Shown piece after piece: positions 26,247 to 33,565 of a stretch of DNA of 64,000 nucleotides. The translations under genes were made by a program, and so were the position numbers. The stretch is taken from NCBI GenBank assembly GCA_016124675.1, contig WGNG01000007.1, positions 61,340 through 125,339 of the forward strand, given 5' to 3'. Origin of the DNA: Alphaproteobacteria bacterium (GTDB lineage: Bacteria; Pseudomonadota; Alphaproteobacteria; Caulobacterales; Maricaulaceae). Position 1 is the first letter of the stretch, and every line of letters starts with the position of its first letter. The notes below the pieces were generated by a model. The model ran no database searches. It was not told where the DNA came from and saw only the letters and a program-made list of their open reading frames with translations.

Positions 26247-26561
26247 TCAGCCGAGCTTTTCGGTCAGGATGAAGGAGAGGTCGTCGGCCATGGCCTGGAA
26301 CTCACCGGCGATCTTTTGCATGGTCTCGGTCGACACCTCGCCGCCGAAAACCTCCATATCGTTGACATCGATGATCTCGATATAGGCGTAGGGGGGCTTG
26401 GCGTCGGAGCCGAGCAGGCCGGCCGATTTGAACACCTCGAACCTGTCCACCGATTTGAGGCCGTTGACTGTGGGCAGGTCTTTGGCCCTGGCCCAGGCTT
26501 CGTAGTCGGCGGCGCTCACCCCGGGTTTCAGGTTGAACAGGGCGATGATGCGTGTGGTCAT
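26247..26561 (-). CDS. HapK-like (REDY family) dimeric alpha/beta-barrel protein
   Basis: A 104-residue protein starting MTTRIIALFNLKPGVSAADYEAWARAKDLPTVNGLKSVDRFEV, which fits a ferredoxin-like dimeric alpha/beta barrel related to HapK, a protein found in prodigiosin-type gene clusters. No prodigiosin genes are near, so a general catabolic or isomerase role is more plausible. The ATG at 26561 is chosen over an upstream extension because AGGAG (minus strand, within GGGGAGGAGACTTTCGCC) lies just before it. It is the first gene of the leftward unit that includes the SDR, the deacetylase-like protein and probably the two downstream envelope proteins. Confidence 0.82.
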   Translation of the reverse strand: MTTRIIALFNLKPGVSAADYEAWARAKDLPTVNGLKSVDRFEVFKSAGLLGSDAKPPYAYIEIIDVNDMEVFGGEVSTETMQKIAGEFQAMADDLSFILTEKLG

Positions 26562-26646
26562 GGCGAAAGTCTCCTCCCCGGTCGGGTCCTGCGGCTTGCG
26601 GCAAAGCGGCGCATGAGCGCAGGCCATATTGGCGGTGATCGGCTAT

Positions 26647-26662
26647 AAATGGTATATCATTT
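26647..26662. promoter_or_regulatory. Candidate operator between the HapK-like and methyltransferase genes
   Basis: AAATGGTATATCATTT is a near-perfect 16-base palindrome (14 of 16 positions symmetric). It lies in an A/T-rich patch of the 173-base gap between divergent genes. The core resembles TGGTATACCA-type operators of GntR/FCD-subfamily regulators. No regulator gene is adjacent, so the binding protein is unknown. Confidence 0.5.
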
Positions 26663-26734
26663 GAAACGGGCGGCTTTGCCAAGCCAGTATGCTAAAGAAT
26701 TTCACCGCCGTCAGCGGACAGGAGCGCGCGCACC

Positions 26735-27970
26735 ATGCCGGACGATAACGCCAAGACCATTCTGGCCAACGCCCCCGCCTATGACGGCCCGCCCGATTAC
26801 CGCCTGGTGGGGCGCCACGGCATGTTCCCGCACACGAGCCATGACGAGACCGAGCGCTTCAACTTCCTTGCCCACATGAACCGCCATCTGGCCAGCCGCG
26901 TGCTGCCGGGCGTGAAGGACGCGTTCGAGGCGCGGGTCGAGCCGGCGCGCACCCGCAAGCACGGCCCGTTCAAAAACCGGCACGAGGTGCGCAAGGCGCT
27001 GATGGCCGATCCCGCCTTCCAGATCTGGTCGGCCCTGCGCCGCGCCACCATGGAGCAGCGCCAGCAGGCCGGACGCTGGGTGACGCTGCGCCAGGGCGAG
27101 GCGCTCAATGCGCGCGCGGCAGAGCTCACCCATGGCGATGACAGGCTGGAGCTGGACCCGGCGTTTGAAACGCCGCGCTATCTGGCGGCGGTGGATCATC
27201 ACTGCATGCCTGGCAGCTATCACACCGAAATCGTCCCCGGCGATGTCACGGGCGCGGCCAATTATGATTGCGGCCTGTTCGCCACCACGGGCGGGGCGCT
27301 GGGCCGGTATAATGATGGCGGCGGCCAGGCGGTCGCAGCCTGGGTGAAGAAAAACCTGCCGGACTTCAAGCCCAAACGCATTCTCGATCTGGGCTGCGGG
27401 CTCGGCCATAACGTGCTGCCGCTGGCGCAGGCCTTCCCGGATGCCGAAGTGGTCGGTGTGGATTCCGGCGCGCCCATGCTGCGCTACGGGCTGGCGCGCG
27501 CCAGGGCGATGGGGGTGGAGAATGTCCGCTTCCTCCAGGCCGACGCCGAGGACTTGTCGCGTTTCGCCGATGACAGCTTTGACTGGGTGCAGACCACCAT
27601 GTTCCTGCACGAGACCAGCAAGAGCGCCATGGAGCGCATCTTCGCCGAGACGCGCCGCGTCCTCAAACCCGGCGGGATCGTGCTGCATGTCGAGCAGCCG
27701 CAATACACCGACGCGATGCCGCTCTACGAGCAGGCGATCCGCGACTGGGACGCCTTTTATAATAACGAGCCGTTCTGGACGACCATGCACGAGATCGATC
27801 TCGATGATCTGATGATCCGCGCCGGCTTCAAGGATGACAGCGTTCTGCATGGCGGCGTGGCCGCGGTGGTGGACGCTGCCCTGTTCCCGTCATCGGGCGA
27901 GGACGCCGTGGAGGACTATGGGCGCAAGGCGGCCTGGCATGTGATCGGCGCGAAGAAGGAAGCCGCGTAA
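26735..27970 (+). CDS. Class I SAM-dependent methyltransferase
   Basis: A 411-residue protein with a ~200-residue N-terminal region of unknown fold and a C-terminal methyltransferase domain (about 205-385). Motif I is ILDLGCGLGHNVLPLA (about 216-231), followed by AEVVGVDSGAPML, NVRFLQADAEDLSRF and a post-motif VLKPGGIVLHVE. The long N-terminal half, with GRHGMFPHTSHDETERFNFLAHMNRHL, is unlike small-molecule methylases I can name. It is divergent from the HapK/SDR unit across a palindrome and overlaps the next gene by TAATG, suggesting coupled expression. Confidence 0.85.
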   Translation: MPDDNAKTILANAPAYDGPPDYRLVGRHGMFPHTSHDETERFNFLAHMNRHLASRVLPGVKDAFEARVEPARTRKHGPFKNRHEVRKALMADPAFQIWSALRRATMEQRQQAGRWVTLRQGEALNARAAELTHGDDRLELDPAFETPRYLAAVDHHCMPGSYHTEIVPGDVTGAANYDCGLFATTGGALGRYNDGGGQAVAAWVKKNLPDFKPKRILDLGCGLGHNVLPLAQAFPDAEVVGVDSGAPMLRYGLARARAMGVENVRFLQADAEDLSRFADDSFDWVQTTMFLHETSKSAMERIFAETRRVLKPGGIVLHVEQPQYTDAMPLYEQAIRDWDAFYNNEPFWTTMHEIDLDDLMIRAGFKDDSVLHGGVAAVVDAALFPSSGEDAVEDYGRKAAWHVIGAKKEAA

Positions 27971-28326
27971 TGGCGTTTGATCCCCTCTCCCAGGCGGGCG
28001 CCAAGGCGCGCGGCAAGCGGCCCTGGTTTCTGGAGAATCAGGACGCCGAACGGGTGTTGAACATCGTCATGGCGCTGGCCCAGGAAGTGTCGGTCGTGCG
28101 CCAGCGCCTCGACACCGTGGAGCGGCTTCTGGAGACGCGCGGCGTCATCACCCGCGCCGATATCGAGGCCTTCACGCCCACCAAGGCGCAGGCCGACGAG
28201 CGCGGCGCGTGGAACCAGGAATTCATCGCCCGCATCCTGCGCATCGTGCAGCAGGAGAATGAGGCCATCACCCGGCCCGACGAGGTCAGCTCGGAAGACG
28301 CCGCGCGCGAGTTTCAGGACAATTAG
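27970..28326 (+). CDS. Conserved-looking cytoplasmic protein with coiled-coil segment
   Basis: A 118-residue soluble protein whose ATG overlaps the stop of the methyltransferase gene. Residues about 25-60 (ERVLNIVMALAQEVSVVRQRLDTVERLL) form a likely helix or short coiled coil, and the rest is acidic and helical. No family is recognised. The coupling suggests it works with the methyltransferase, perhaps as a subunit. Its stop overlaps the convergent hicB stop by four bases. Confidence 0.78.
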   Translation: MAFDPLSQAGAKARGKRPWFLENQDAERVLNIVMALAQEVSVVRQRLDTVERLLETRGVITRADIEAFTPTKAQADERGAWNQEFIARILRIVQQENEAITRPDEVSSEDAAREFQDN

Positions 28327-28724
28327 GCGTCCAGCCCTTCGCGGATCGCCTTGCGCGCCGCCGCGGCGAGCAGGCCGGAGCGCGTAAACCCGTGCTCGCT
28401 GGCATAGCGGTCAATTTCGCGCAGCGTATCGTCGGACAGGGTGATATTGACCCTCACGGTTTTCGGTTCGGCCTTGAGCGTCACCAGCACCGCCACGCCC
28501 TCGCGATTATGCGGCTCGGCCATAATCTCGGTCAGGCTGGAGGGTTCAGGCATCGCCTCGCCATCCTCCAGCAGGCCCTCCACATGGAAGGCAAGGGCCT
28601 CTTGCGCCATGGCCCGTGCTTCGTCGAGCGTTACGCCCGCCGTGATACAGCCGGGAAAGTCCGGGAAGGACACGCCGAAGTCGCTCTCGGCCTCCTTGTG
28701 GATCAGGGCGATATAGTCGGCCAT
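28323..28724 (-). CDS. hicB: HicB-family antitoxin
   Basis: A 133-residue antitoxin with two parts. An N-terminal HicB partial-RNase-H-like domain (about 1-70) carries the signature DFGVSFPDFPGCITAGVTLDEARAMAQEAL. A C-terminal ribbon-helix-helix DNA-binding domain (about 88-130) reads VRVNITLSDDTLREIDRYASEHGFTRSGLLAAAARKAI. In intact systems it neutralises the HicA RNase and represses the operon. It starts five bases after the stop of the broken hicA gene, the usual hicA-hicB order. Its reading frame is complete, so DNA binding may persist although the toxin is lost. Confidence 0.92.
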   Translation of the reverse strand: MADYIALIHKEAESDFGVSFPDFPGCITAGVTLDEARAMAQEALAFHVEGLLEDGEAMPEPSSLTEIMAEPHNREGVAVLVTLKAEPKTVRVNITLSDDTLREIDRYASEHGFTRSGLLAAAARKAIREGLDA

Positions 28725-28729
28725 GGGCC

Positions 28730-28921
28730 TTAAGTCCTCAGTTTGACGCCCGCCTGCTGCTCGATGGAGCGCAACGTGCCGGCGGGAATGTCTTCTTCCG
28801 GGTGCGGGACGGTCACGCGGCCCCGCTTTGCCTTATGCTTGAACTGAAGGTGCGAGCCCCGGCTTGCAACCAGTTACTAGCCGTCACGCTTCAGGGCCGC
28901 GATGATCGATCTGCTGTCAAT
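28730..28921 (-). pseudogene. hicA: hicA toxin pseudogene (two adjacent stop codons)
   Basis: Read on the minus strand, this segment encodes an almost complete HicA. The N-terminal part is DSRSIIAALKRDG, then TAG TAA at 28874-28879, then LVASRGSHLQFKHKAKRGR followed by VTVPHPEEDIPAGTLRSIEQQAGVKL to the stop at 28730. The conserved catalytic histidine (GSH) and the PHP block are intact. The two stops fall exactly where HicA proteins have the Trp and following residue of the DGW motif. No ATG, GTG or TTG precedes DSRS; the codon there is ATT. No frameshift is present. The toxin should therefore be truncated or not made, leaving hicB as an orphan. Confidence 0.85.
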
Positions 28922-28963
28922 GTGTATTTATGCGCACTGTACAGTGATGTCAAGAAATACACA
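28921..28963 (-). promoter_or_regulatory. hicAB promoter with nested palindromic operator
   Basis: On the minus strand, TTGACA (28948-28953), a 17-base spacer and TAAATA (28925-28930) form a plausible sigma-70 promoter. The spacer contains the perfect 12-base palindrome CACTGTACAGTG (28935-28946), and outer arms TGTGTATTT (28921-28929) and AAATACACA (28955-28963) form a second, enclosing inverted repeat. This is a suitable site for the HicB ribbon-helix-helix domain. The promoter would start transcription almost at the first hicA codon. Confidence 0.65.
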
Positions 28964-29021
28964 CCAGCACCGGGTCGTCGGCCTGGACAGCTTTTGCAAG
29001 GCAGCGCGCAAGCCGCTCTTC

Positions 29022-30143
29022 CTAGTCCTGCGTCTCCAGATCGGTGACCATCAGCGCCGCTTCGAAATCGGGCAGGAGGTCAAACGCCTCCACCGCCGTC
29101 ATGACATTGTTACGCCGGCCACGGGTCCAGAAGCGCCAGTAGGACGAGACGTGCTGGATGCGGCCGATATCCTCGCCCATCTCCACGAACAGGCGCGGCG
29201 CGCGGGCCATGAAGGCTTTGAGCGCCGCCGGGTCGCCGCGCTCCACGAACCGGGTGAACTCGTCATTGTATTCGCCAAGGCGTGATCTCAGCCGGGTCCA
29301 GCGCCGGGCGGAGAGCTGGGTGATGGACTCGATCACGCCATGCAGCTCGGTCCGGTCCGCCGCGGACAGGCCCGGTATGCGCACGCCTTTGATATCCTTG
29401 ATGAAATTGGCGAGGTCGGCATAGCACTCGCCGGCGCGCCAGCTGTAATAAAGCGTGCCCTTCCAGCCGAAAACGCCTTCGCGATACTCACGCGCGGTCA
29501 TGCGCAACGCATCGCGCAGCACCGCCAGCTGGGGCGAATCCTCGTCCTCGAACAGGACCTTGGCCAGGCGGCGCGACTTGTCGAGCGAATCCGCAGACGC
29601 CTTGCCCATCGCCTTGCGCACCAGAAGATCGATCTGGCTGGCGACAAACTCGGTGATCTGGCGCAGCTCGTCGTCTGATATCGAGAAATAGCATGGCGCC
29701 ACTGTCTCGCCGCTGCGCCGGAAATACTCGTGCAGGAGATAGGGATCGAAGGACGGCAGAAGCGCCAGCGCGCGCAGGCGCGCCACATCGGCGGCGAAGT
29801 TGCTGTCGCCAGCACTGACGCCAAGATGCTGGGCGAGCTGGGTTTCGAACCGCGGATGCTCGACGAAGATCGAATGACCGCCCATGTCCAGATCGCGGTC
29901 GCTGATCGGCACGATCACCTTGGTGGCCGAAGTCCTCGATCCGCCGAGTTCCTCGCGCTCCCAGGCGCGCAAGGTGTGCTTGACGATGAAGGCCCGGTTC
30001 AGCCGCGCATTGCGGAACATAGGGCTCTCGGCCCATGCCGGCTCTTCGAAATGACGCTCGCGGATCGATACCAGGTCGATCACGCGGCTCGTGGAGCCGC
30101 CGCGCTTGAGCAGGCTTAACTTGCCATAGCCGTCTTTCGCCAT
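29022..30143 (-). CDS. Conserved hypothetical cytoplasmic protein
   Basis: A 373-residue soluble protein without signal peptide or membrane segment. Visible features are a long helical middle and C-terminal region with aromatic-rich blocks (GVFGWKGTLYYSWRAGECYADL and SSYWRFWTRGRRNN) and an acidic C-terminus (LETQD). No catalytic motif is recognised. ATG 30143 is proposed; a TTG eight codons upstream is the alternative and neither has a clear ribosome-binding site. It appears monocistronic and divergent from the DUF985 cupin gene. Codon use is like the genome average, so it is probably a resident gene. Confidence 0.8.
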   Translation of the reverse strand: MAKDGYGKLSLLKRGGSTSRVIDLVSIRERHFEEPAWAESPMFRNARLNRAFIVKHTLRAWEREELGGSRTSATKVIVPISDRDLDMGGHSIFVEHPRFETQLAQHLGVSAGDSNFAADVARLRALALLPSFDPYLLHEYFRRSGETVAPCYFSISDDELRQITEFVASQIDLLVRKAMGKASADSLDKSRRLAKVLFEDEDSPQLAVLRDALRMTAREYREGVFGWKGTLYYSWRAGECYADLANFIKDIKGVRIPGLSAADRTELHGVIESITQLSARRWTRLRSRLGEYNDEFTRFVERGDPAALKAFMARAPRLFVEMGEDIGRIQHVSSYWRFWTRGRRNNVMTAVEAFDLLPDFEAALMVTDLETQD

Positions 30144-30225
30144 GTCGCCGGGGCCGCTAAGAACCAATACAGGCGTGTAGTCCTAGCAAGCCAGTGTGAG
30201 CGCTGGGTTAACCGGGAGACGGGGT

Positions 30226-30693
30226 ATGAGGACGGTCAGCGGCGATCTGGGCGTGCAGGAAATTGTACGCATGCTTGACCTCAGGCCGCATCCCGAGGGC
30301 GGGTGGTATGGGGAGACCTTCCGTGCGCCGCCCGGGCCTGACGGCGCGCGCGAGGCGGCGACAGCGATCTATTTCCTGCTGGCCGCCGACCAGGTATCGG
30401 CCTGGCATGTGGTGGACGCGCATGAGGCCTGGCTGTGGCATGCCGGCGCGCCGCTGGTGCTGACGATCAGTGAGGACGGGGTGGGCGCGCGCGCGGTGCG
30501 GCTCGGTCCGGACCTGCGCGGCGGGGAGCGGCCCCAGGCCATCGTGCCGGCGGGCGCCTGGCAAACCGCGGAGTCGCTGGGCGCCTGGACGCTGGTGAGT
30601 TGCGTGGTCGCGCCCGGTTTCAGTTTTGACGGGTTCGAGCTGGCGCCGCCGCACTGGCGGCCCGGCCCCGCAGGACCGCCGCCCCGCAGCTGA
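30226..30693 (+). CDS. DUF985 cupin-fold protein
   Basis: A 155-residue cupin of the DUF985 (cupin_5, YML079-like) family. The conserved HPEGGWYGETFR occurs near residue 25, followed by AIYFLLAADQVSAWHVVDAHEAWLWHAG and a C-terminal WTLVSCVVAPGFSFDGFEL. Members bind a sugar or small ligand in a cupin barrel; a defined reaction is not established. ATG 30226 follows GGGAGACGGGG, which is preferred to a start ten codons upstream. It is followed within four bases by the convergent stop of the next gene. Confidence 0.88.
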   Translation: MRTVSGDLGVQEIVRMLDLRPHPEGGWYGETFRAPPGPDGAREAATAIYFLLAADQVSAWHVVDAHEAWLWHAGAPLVLTISEDGVGARAVRLGPDLRGGERPQAIVPAGAWQTAESLGAWTLVSCVVAPGFSFDGFELAPPHWRPGPAGPPPRS

Positions 30694-30696
30694 GCT

Positions 30697-31428
30697 TCAG
30701 GAGGCGGCCTGTTCAAGCGTGCGCCGGATATGCGCCGCGCTGGGCCGGCCGCCATATCCCAGGGCGGTGTTCACCGAGATGTCCAGCGTGCGCCCGTCGA
30801 AGCTGGCGCGCGGCGCCTCGCCGACGCCGATGCGCACGACTTCCAGATCGCGCAAGGACCGGCGCGAGGCTTGCTCGGCGGCCAGGGTCACCATCACCAT
30901 CGTGTCGATGATATAGGCGTTCTGATCGGGGGCCGGGGCAGCCAGCTCGGCGCGCACATTCTGGCGCGACAGGCGCGCCAGCCGGTCGGCCATGTCGCGG
31001 GCGGCGCCCTGGAGCTGGGCGGCGCTGGCGGGCGCGGCGACGAGGGTATGGGCGCGGCCCATCGGCTCCACCGCGACACCGTCCGGGCGATCATCGGGAA
31101 AATAGGTCCAGCCGCCGATTCGCGAGACGCGCAGCAGCACCTTCTCGGTATCGGTGACCCAGACATCCCCGCCGCCGGCGGCGCTCGCCCGCTGCACGGC
31201 GAAGACTTCCTGCGCCCCCTCCACCCAGACCAGGGCGGGCTGGGATGACCGGTCGAACACAAAACGGCCGCGCCCGTCGGCGCGGTCAAACCACACCGAC
31301 GGCTCATCGCGCCCGGTCTGTGAGGAAACCAGGCGGTCAAACGGATTAGATTGAGCGGCCCCGTCCGCTATGGTCAGCGCCCAAGCCCCGGCGCTGGCAG
31401 CGAACAGGAGGATCATTCCCCTGAACAT
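30697..31428 (-). CDS. Secreted hypothetical protein
   Basis: A 243-residue protein with a signal peptide (about 1-25, FRGMILLFAASAGAWALTIADGAAQ). The mature part has beta-rich segments (WFDRADGRGRFVFDR, ALVWVEGAQEVFAV) and a helical C-terminal half. I do not recognise an established function; it resembles DUF4908-type alphaproteobacterial proteins, but that assignment is tentative. ATG 31428 is used; a TTG three codons further upstream is possible. It lies 63 bases downstream of phaB on the same strand, so it could share a transcript with it. Confidence 0.75.
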   Translation of the reverse strand: MFRGMILLFAASAGAWALTIADGAAQSNPFDRLVSSQTGRDEPSVWFDRADGRGRFVFDRSSQPALVWVEGAQEVFAVQRASAAGGGDVWVTDTEKVLLRVSRIGGWTYFPDDRPDGVAVEPMGRAHTLVAAPASAAQLQGAARDMADRLARLSRQNVRAELAAPAPDQNAYIIDTMVMVTLAAEQASRRSLRDLEVVRIGVGEAPRASFDGRTLDISVNTALGYGGRPSAAHIRRTLEQAAS

Positions 31429-31491
31429 GACGCGCAAACTGCAGGCGCAAGTAGGCGATTTGGAGGCAAGCCGTGCAGCGCGGGCGCGGCC

Positions 31492-32217
31492 CTAACCGCC
31501 CATGTACTGACCGCCATTGGCCGACAGGGTCGCCCCCGTGATGAAGCCTGCCTCGTCGCTGACCAGGAAGCTGACGCAGCGGGCGATCTCCTCGGCTGCG
31601 CCGAGGCGCCCGACCGGAATGGAGCTGATGATCTGCTCGCGCACCGCCTCGGGAACGGCCATCACCATCTCGGTGGAGATATAGCCCGGACACACTGCGT
31701 TGACGGTGATGTTGCGCCGGGCCCCCTCCTGCGCCAGGGCGCGGGTGAAGCCGAGATCGCCAGCCTTGGCGGCGGAATAATTGGCCTGGGCGAACTGGCC
31801 CTTCTGCCCGTTGATGGACGAGATGGTGACGATGCGTCCGAAGCCGCGATCGCGCATGCCGTTCCACACATTGTGCGTCATGTTGAAGACGCCGGTGAGG
31901 TTGGTGTCGATCACCTCGCTCCATTGCTGCGGGGTCATCTTGTGGAATGGCGCATCGCGCGTGATCCCGGCATTGTTGATCAGGATATCGACCGGCCCGT
32001 GCGCGGCCTCGACCGCTGCAACGCCCTGCCGGCAGGCCTCGTAATCGCCGACCGACCATTTGTGGACCTTGATCCCGGTCTGCGCGCTGAAGGCCCGCGC
32101 CGCCTCGTCATTGCCCGCGTAATTGGCCGCCACCTCATACCCGGCCTCTTTCAGCGCCATGCTGATCGCCTTGCCGATTCCGCGCGTTCCCCCGGTTACA
32201 AGCGCCGTTCTCGCCAT
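31492..32217 (-). CDS. phaB: Acetoacetyl-CoA reductase PhaB
   Basis: A 241-residue NADPH-dependent SDR that makes (R)-3-hydroxybutyryl-CoA for polyhydroxybutyrate. It shows TGGTRGIGKAIS (9-20), INNAGITRDAPFHKM (NNAG motif), catalytic NYSAAKAG and the PhaB-type C-terminus FITGATLSANGGQYMGG. The match to PhaB/FabG-like reductases is close, and the divergent phaR gene makes PhaB the better choice over FabG. Its promoter region contains TGC/GCA palindromes that are good candidates for PhaR binding. phaA and phaC are not in the window. Confidence 0.93.
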   Translation of the reverse strand: MARTALVTGGTRGIGKAISMALKEAGYEVAANYAGNDEAARAFSAQTGIKVHKWSVGDYEACRQGVAAVEAAHGPVDILINNAGITRDAPFHKMTPQQWSEVIDTNLTGVFNMTHNVWNGMRDRGFGRIVTISSINGQKGQFAQANYSAAKAGDLGFTRALAQEGARRNITVNAVCPGYISTEMVMAVPEAVREQIISSIPVGRLGAAEEIARCVSFLVSDEAGFITGATLSANGGQYMGG

Positions 32218-32253
32218 AAAGAAATACTCCCTGTTCCTGCCTTCGAAAGGTGC

Positions 32254-32305
32254 TTATGCTGCGCAGCAATGTCGCCCCGCAGGCGCAGCATCTGCTGCAG
32301 CATAA
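32254..32305. promoter_or_regulatory. Palindromic TGC/GCA elements between phaB and phaR (candidate PhaR operator)
   Basis: Two palindromes, TGCTGCGCAGCA (32257-32268) and TGCTGCAGCA (32293-32302), sit within a larger inverted repeat with arms TTATGCTGC (32254-32262) and GCAGCATAA (32297-32305). PhaR proteins are known to bind TGC/GCA-rich palindromes and repress phasin, phaB and phaR genes. Identity as the PhaR operator is inferred from location and composition. Confidence 0.6.
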
Positions 32306-32427
32306 ACGGGGCGGGCGCTGACGCCAGCGCTTTGTTTGAATGTGAACGTCAACCGCGTCGATTCGGGCGCGCCCATTGCCGCCCGGACGATGCGCCGCCC
32401 TGCGGGGCGGTCAGGAAGGAGCCCGTC

Positions 32428-33009
32428 GTGACGCAATCTGACGCCGCCGACACGATCATCATCAAGAAGTACGCAAACCGCCGCCTCTACGACACGTCGG
32501 CGAGCCGGTATGTCACGCTCGACCATCTGCGCGACCTCGTCAAACAGGGCAGGAACTTCAAGGTCCAGGACGCCAAGAGCGGCGAGGATCTCACGCGCGG
32601 CGTGCTGGCCCAGATCATTTTCGAGGAAGAATCCAAGGGCGAGACCCTTCTGCCGGTGGAATTCCTGCGCCAGCTCATCTCGTTCTACGGCGACTCCATG
32701 CAGACCATGGTGCCGGGCTATCTGCGCCTGAGCATGGACAATTTCGCCAGCCAGCAAGCCGAATTGCGCGAAAAGATGACCAGCGCCCTCGGCTCGCCCG
32801 CCGCCTCCATGGCGCTGATCGAGGAGCAGACCCGCCGCAACATGGCGATGTTCCAGCAGGCGATGAAAATGTTCACGCCCGGCCTGACCGGCGCCGCCGG
32901 GGTGCGCGGCGACCAGCCATCCGATCTCTCCCGCAACGATGTGGAGGCGATGCGCGCCGAGCTCGAGGCGATGCGAAAGCGGCTCGACCGGCTGGCCGGG
33001 GGCGAGTGA
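32428..33009 (+). CDS. phaR: Polyhydroxyalkanoate synthesis repressor PhaR
   Basis: A 193-residue repressor. The N-terminal DNA-binding domain is unmistakable: IIIKKYANRRLYDTSASRYVTLDHLRDLVKQG (about 10-41), followed by the PHB-accumulation regulatory region (FYGDSMQTMVPGYLRLSMDNF, about 90-110) and a coiled-coil tail. PhaR senses the polymer granule and releases target promoters when granules form. The start is GTG 32428 after AGGAAGGA; the frame is open far upstream but the family start is clear. It is divergent from phaB with palindromes between them. Confidence 0.95.
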   Translation: MTQSDAADTIIIKKYANRRLYDTSASRYVTLDHLRDLVKQGRNFKVQDAKSGEDLTRGVLAQIIFEEESKGETLLPVEFLRQLISFYGDSMQTMVPGYLRLSMDNFASQQAELREKMTSALGSPAASMALIEEQTRRNMAMFQQAMKMFTPGLTGAAGVRGDQPSDLSRNDVEAMRAELEAMRKRLDRLAGGE

Positions 33010-33115
33010 TGTGTGCCGTCCTGAGCCATTGATGTCCCCATAAGGGCTGTTAACGACCCCTAAACCAGTGTGAACGGAACTTTAAGACTGGCCTGCGGCT
33101 TGCGTGTGCACAGCC

Positions 33116-33433
33116 ATGAGCGGTCTTGTCACCATCCCCGCGCGCCCCGGCGCTCTTGTCCCGACCCGCCGGACGGCGCGCGTCGAGCCCGCTCCCTCTG
33201 CAGCCGGCGCTGGCGAGGAGGCGCGCGACCGCGCGTGTTCTCCCCGCCGCTCTCCCGGCGCCCCGCACGCCGCCTCGCCTATCAGCGCGGACGGGGCGGC
33301 CTTCCTGCAGGCGGGTCCGGCGCGCCGGGGCCTGCGCGCCGATGCGTGCGAGCGCCGGCGCTATCACGCCGCCTATGAGGCGGCTGTGCGCCTGTCTCCG
33401 GCGAGGCCAGCTCAGCAGGAGAGGGCGGCGTGA
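33116..33433 (+). CDS. Possible small Arg/Ala/Pro-rich protein
   Basis: A 105-residue reading frame beginning MSGLVTIPARPGALVPTRR. It is rich in Arg, Ala and Pro, with a more structured C-terminal piece (ACERRRYHAAYEAAVRL). Third codon positions are mostly G/C. There is no strong ribosome-binding site. Support comes from its position between phaR and a terminator and from the four-base GTGA overlap with a following mini-gene. No family is recognised; a chance reading frame in GC-rich DNA is the main alternative. Confidence 0.42.
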   Translation: MSGLVTIPARPGALVPTRRTARVEPAPSAAGAGEEARDRACSPRRSPGAPHAASPISADGAAFLQAGPARRGLRADACERRRYHAAYEAAVRLSPARPAQQERAA

Positions 33434-33507
33434 CGCACCGGACCTCGCCACGCATGACCCTGGCGGACGGGGCCTGGCTGCTGGCGCTCTATTTCGTCCT
33501 CCTCTGA
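33430..33507 (+). CDS. Possible 25-residue mini-protein coupled to the preceding ORF
   Basis: The GTG at 33430 overlaps the preceding stop as GTGA. The product is 25 residues, polar at the front (MTHRTSPRMT) and hydrophobic at the end (LLALYFVLL), like a very short membrane protein. The stop codon is followed within eight bases by a good terminator hairpin. This compact order suggests a real transcript, but proof of translation is lacking. Confidence 0.32.
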   Translation: MTHRTSPRMTLADGAWLLALYFVLL

Positions 33508-33512
33508 CAAGA

Positions 33513-33542
33513 AAAGCCCCGGAGCCAGCGCTCCGGGGCTTT
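33513..33542. terminator. Bidirectional intrinsic terminator
   Basis: A 10-bp G/C stem (33515-33524 with 33531-33540, loop CCAGCG) is extended by AA on one side and TT on the other, giving a U-rich end for both strands. It separates the mini-ORFs from the convergent membrane-protein gene. Confidence 0.8.
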
Positions 33543-33565
33543 GGTTCGCAGCAGTGAAGCGTCTG

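Noticed and set aside
31351..32427. Upstream extension of phaR
   Set aside because: The frame is open, but the family start is the GTG at 32428 after AGGAAGGA, and the extension overlaps the antisense phaB gene.
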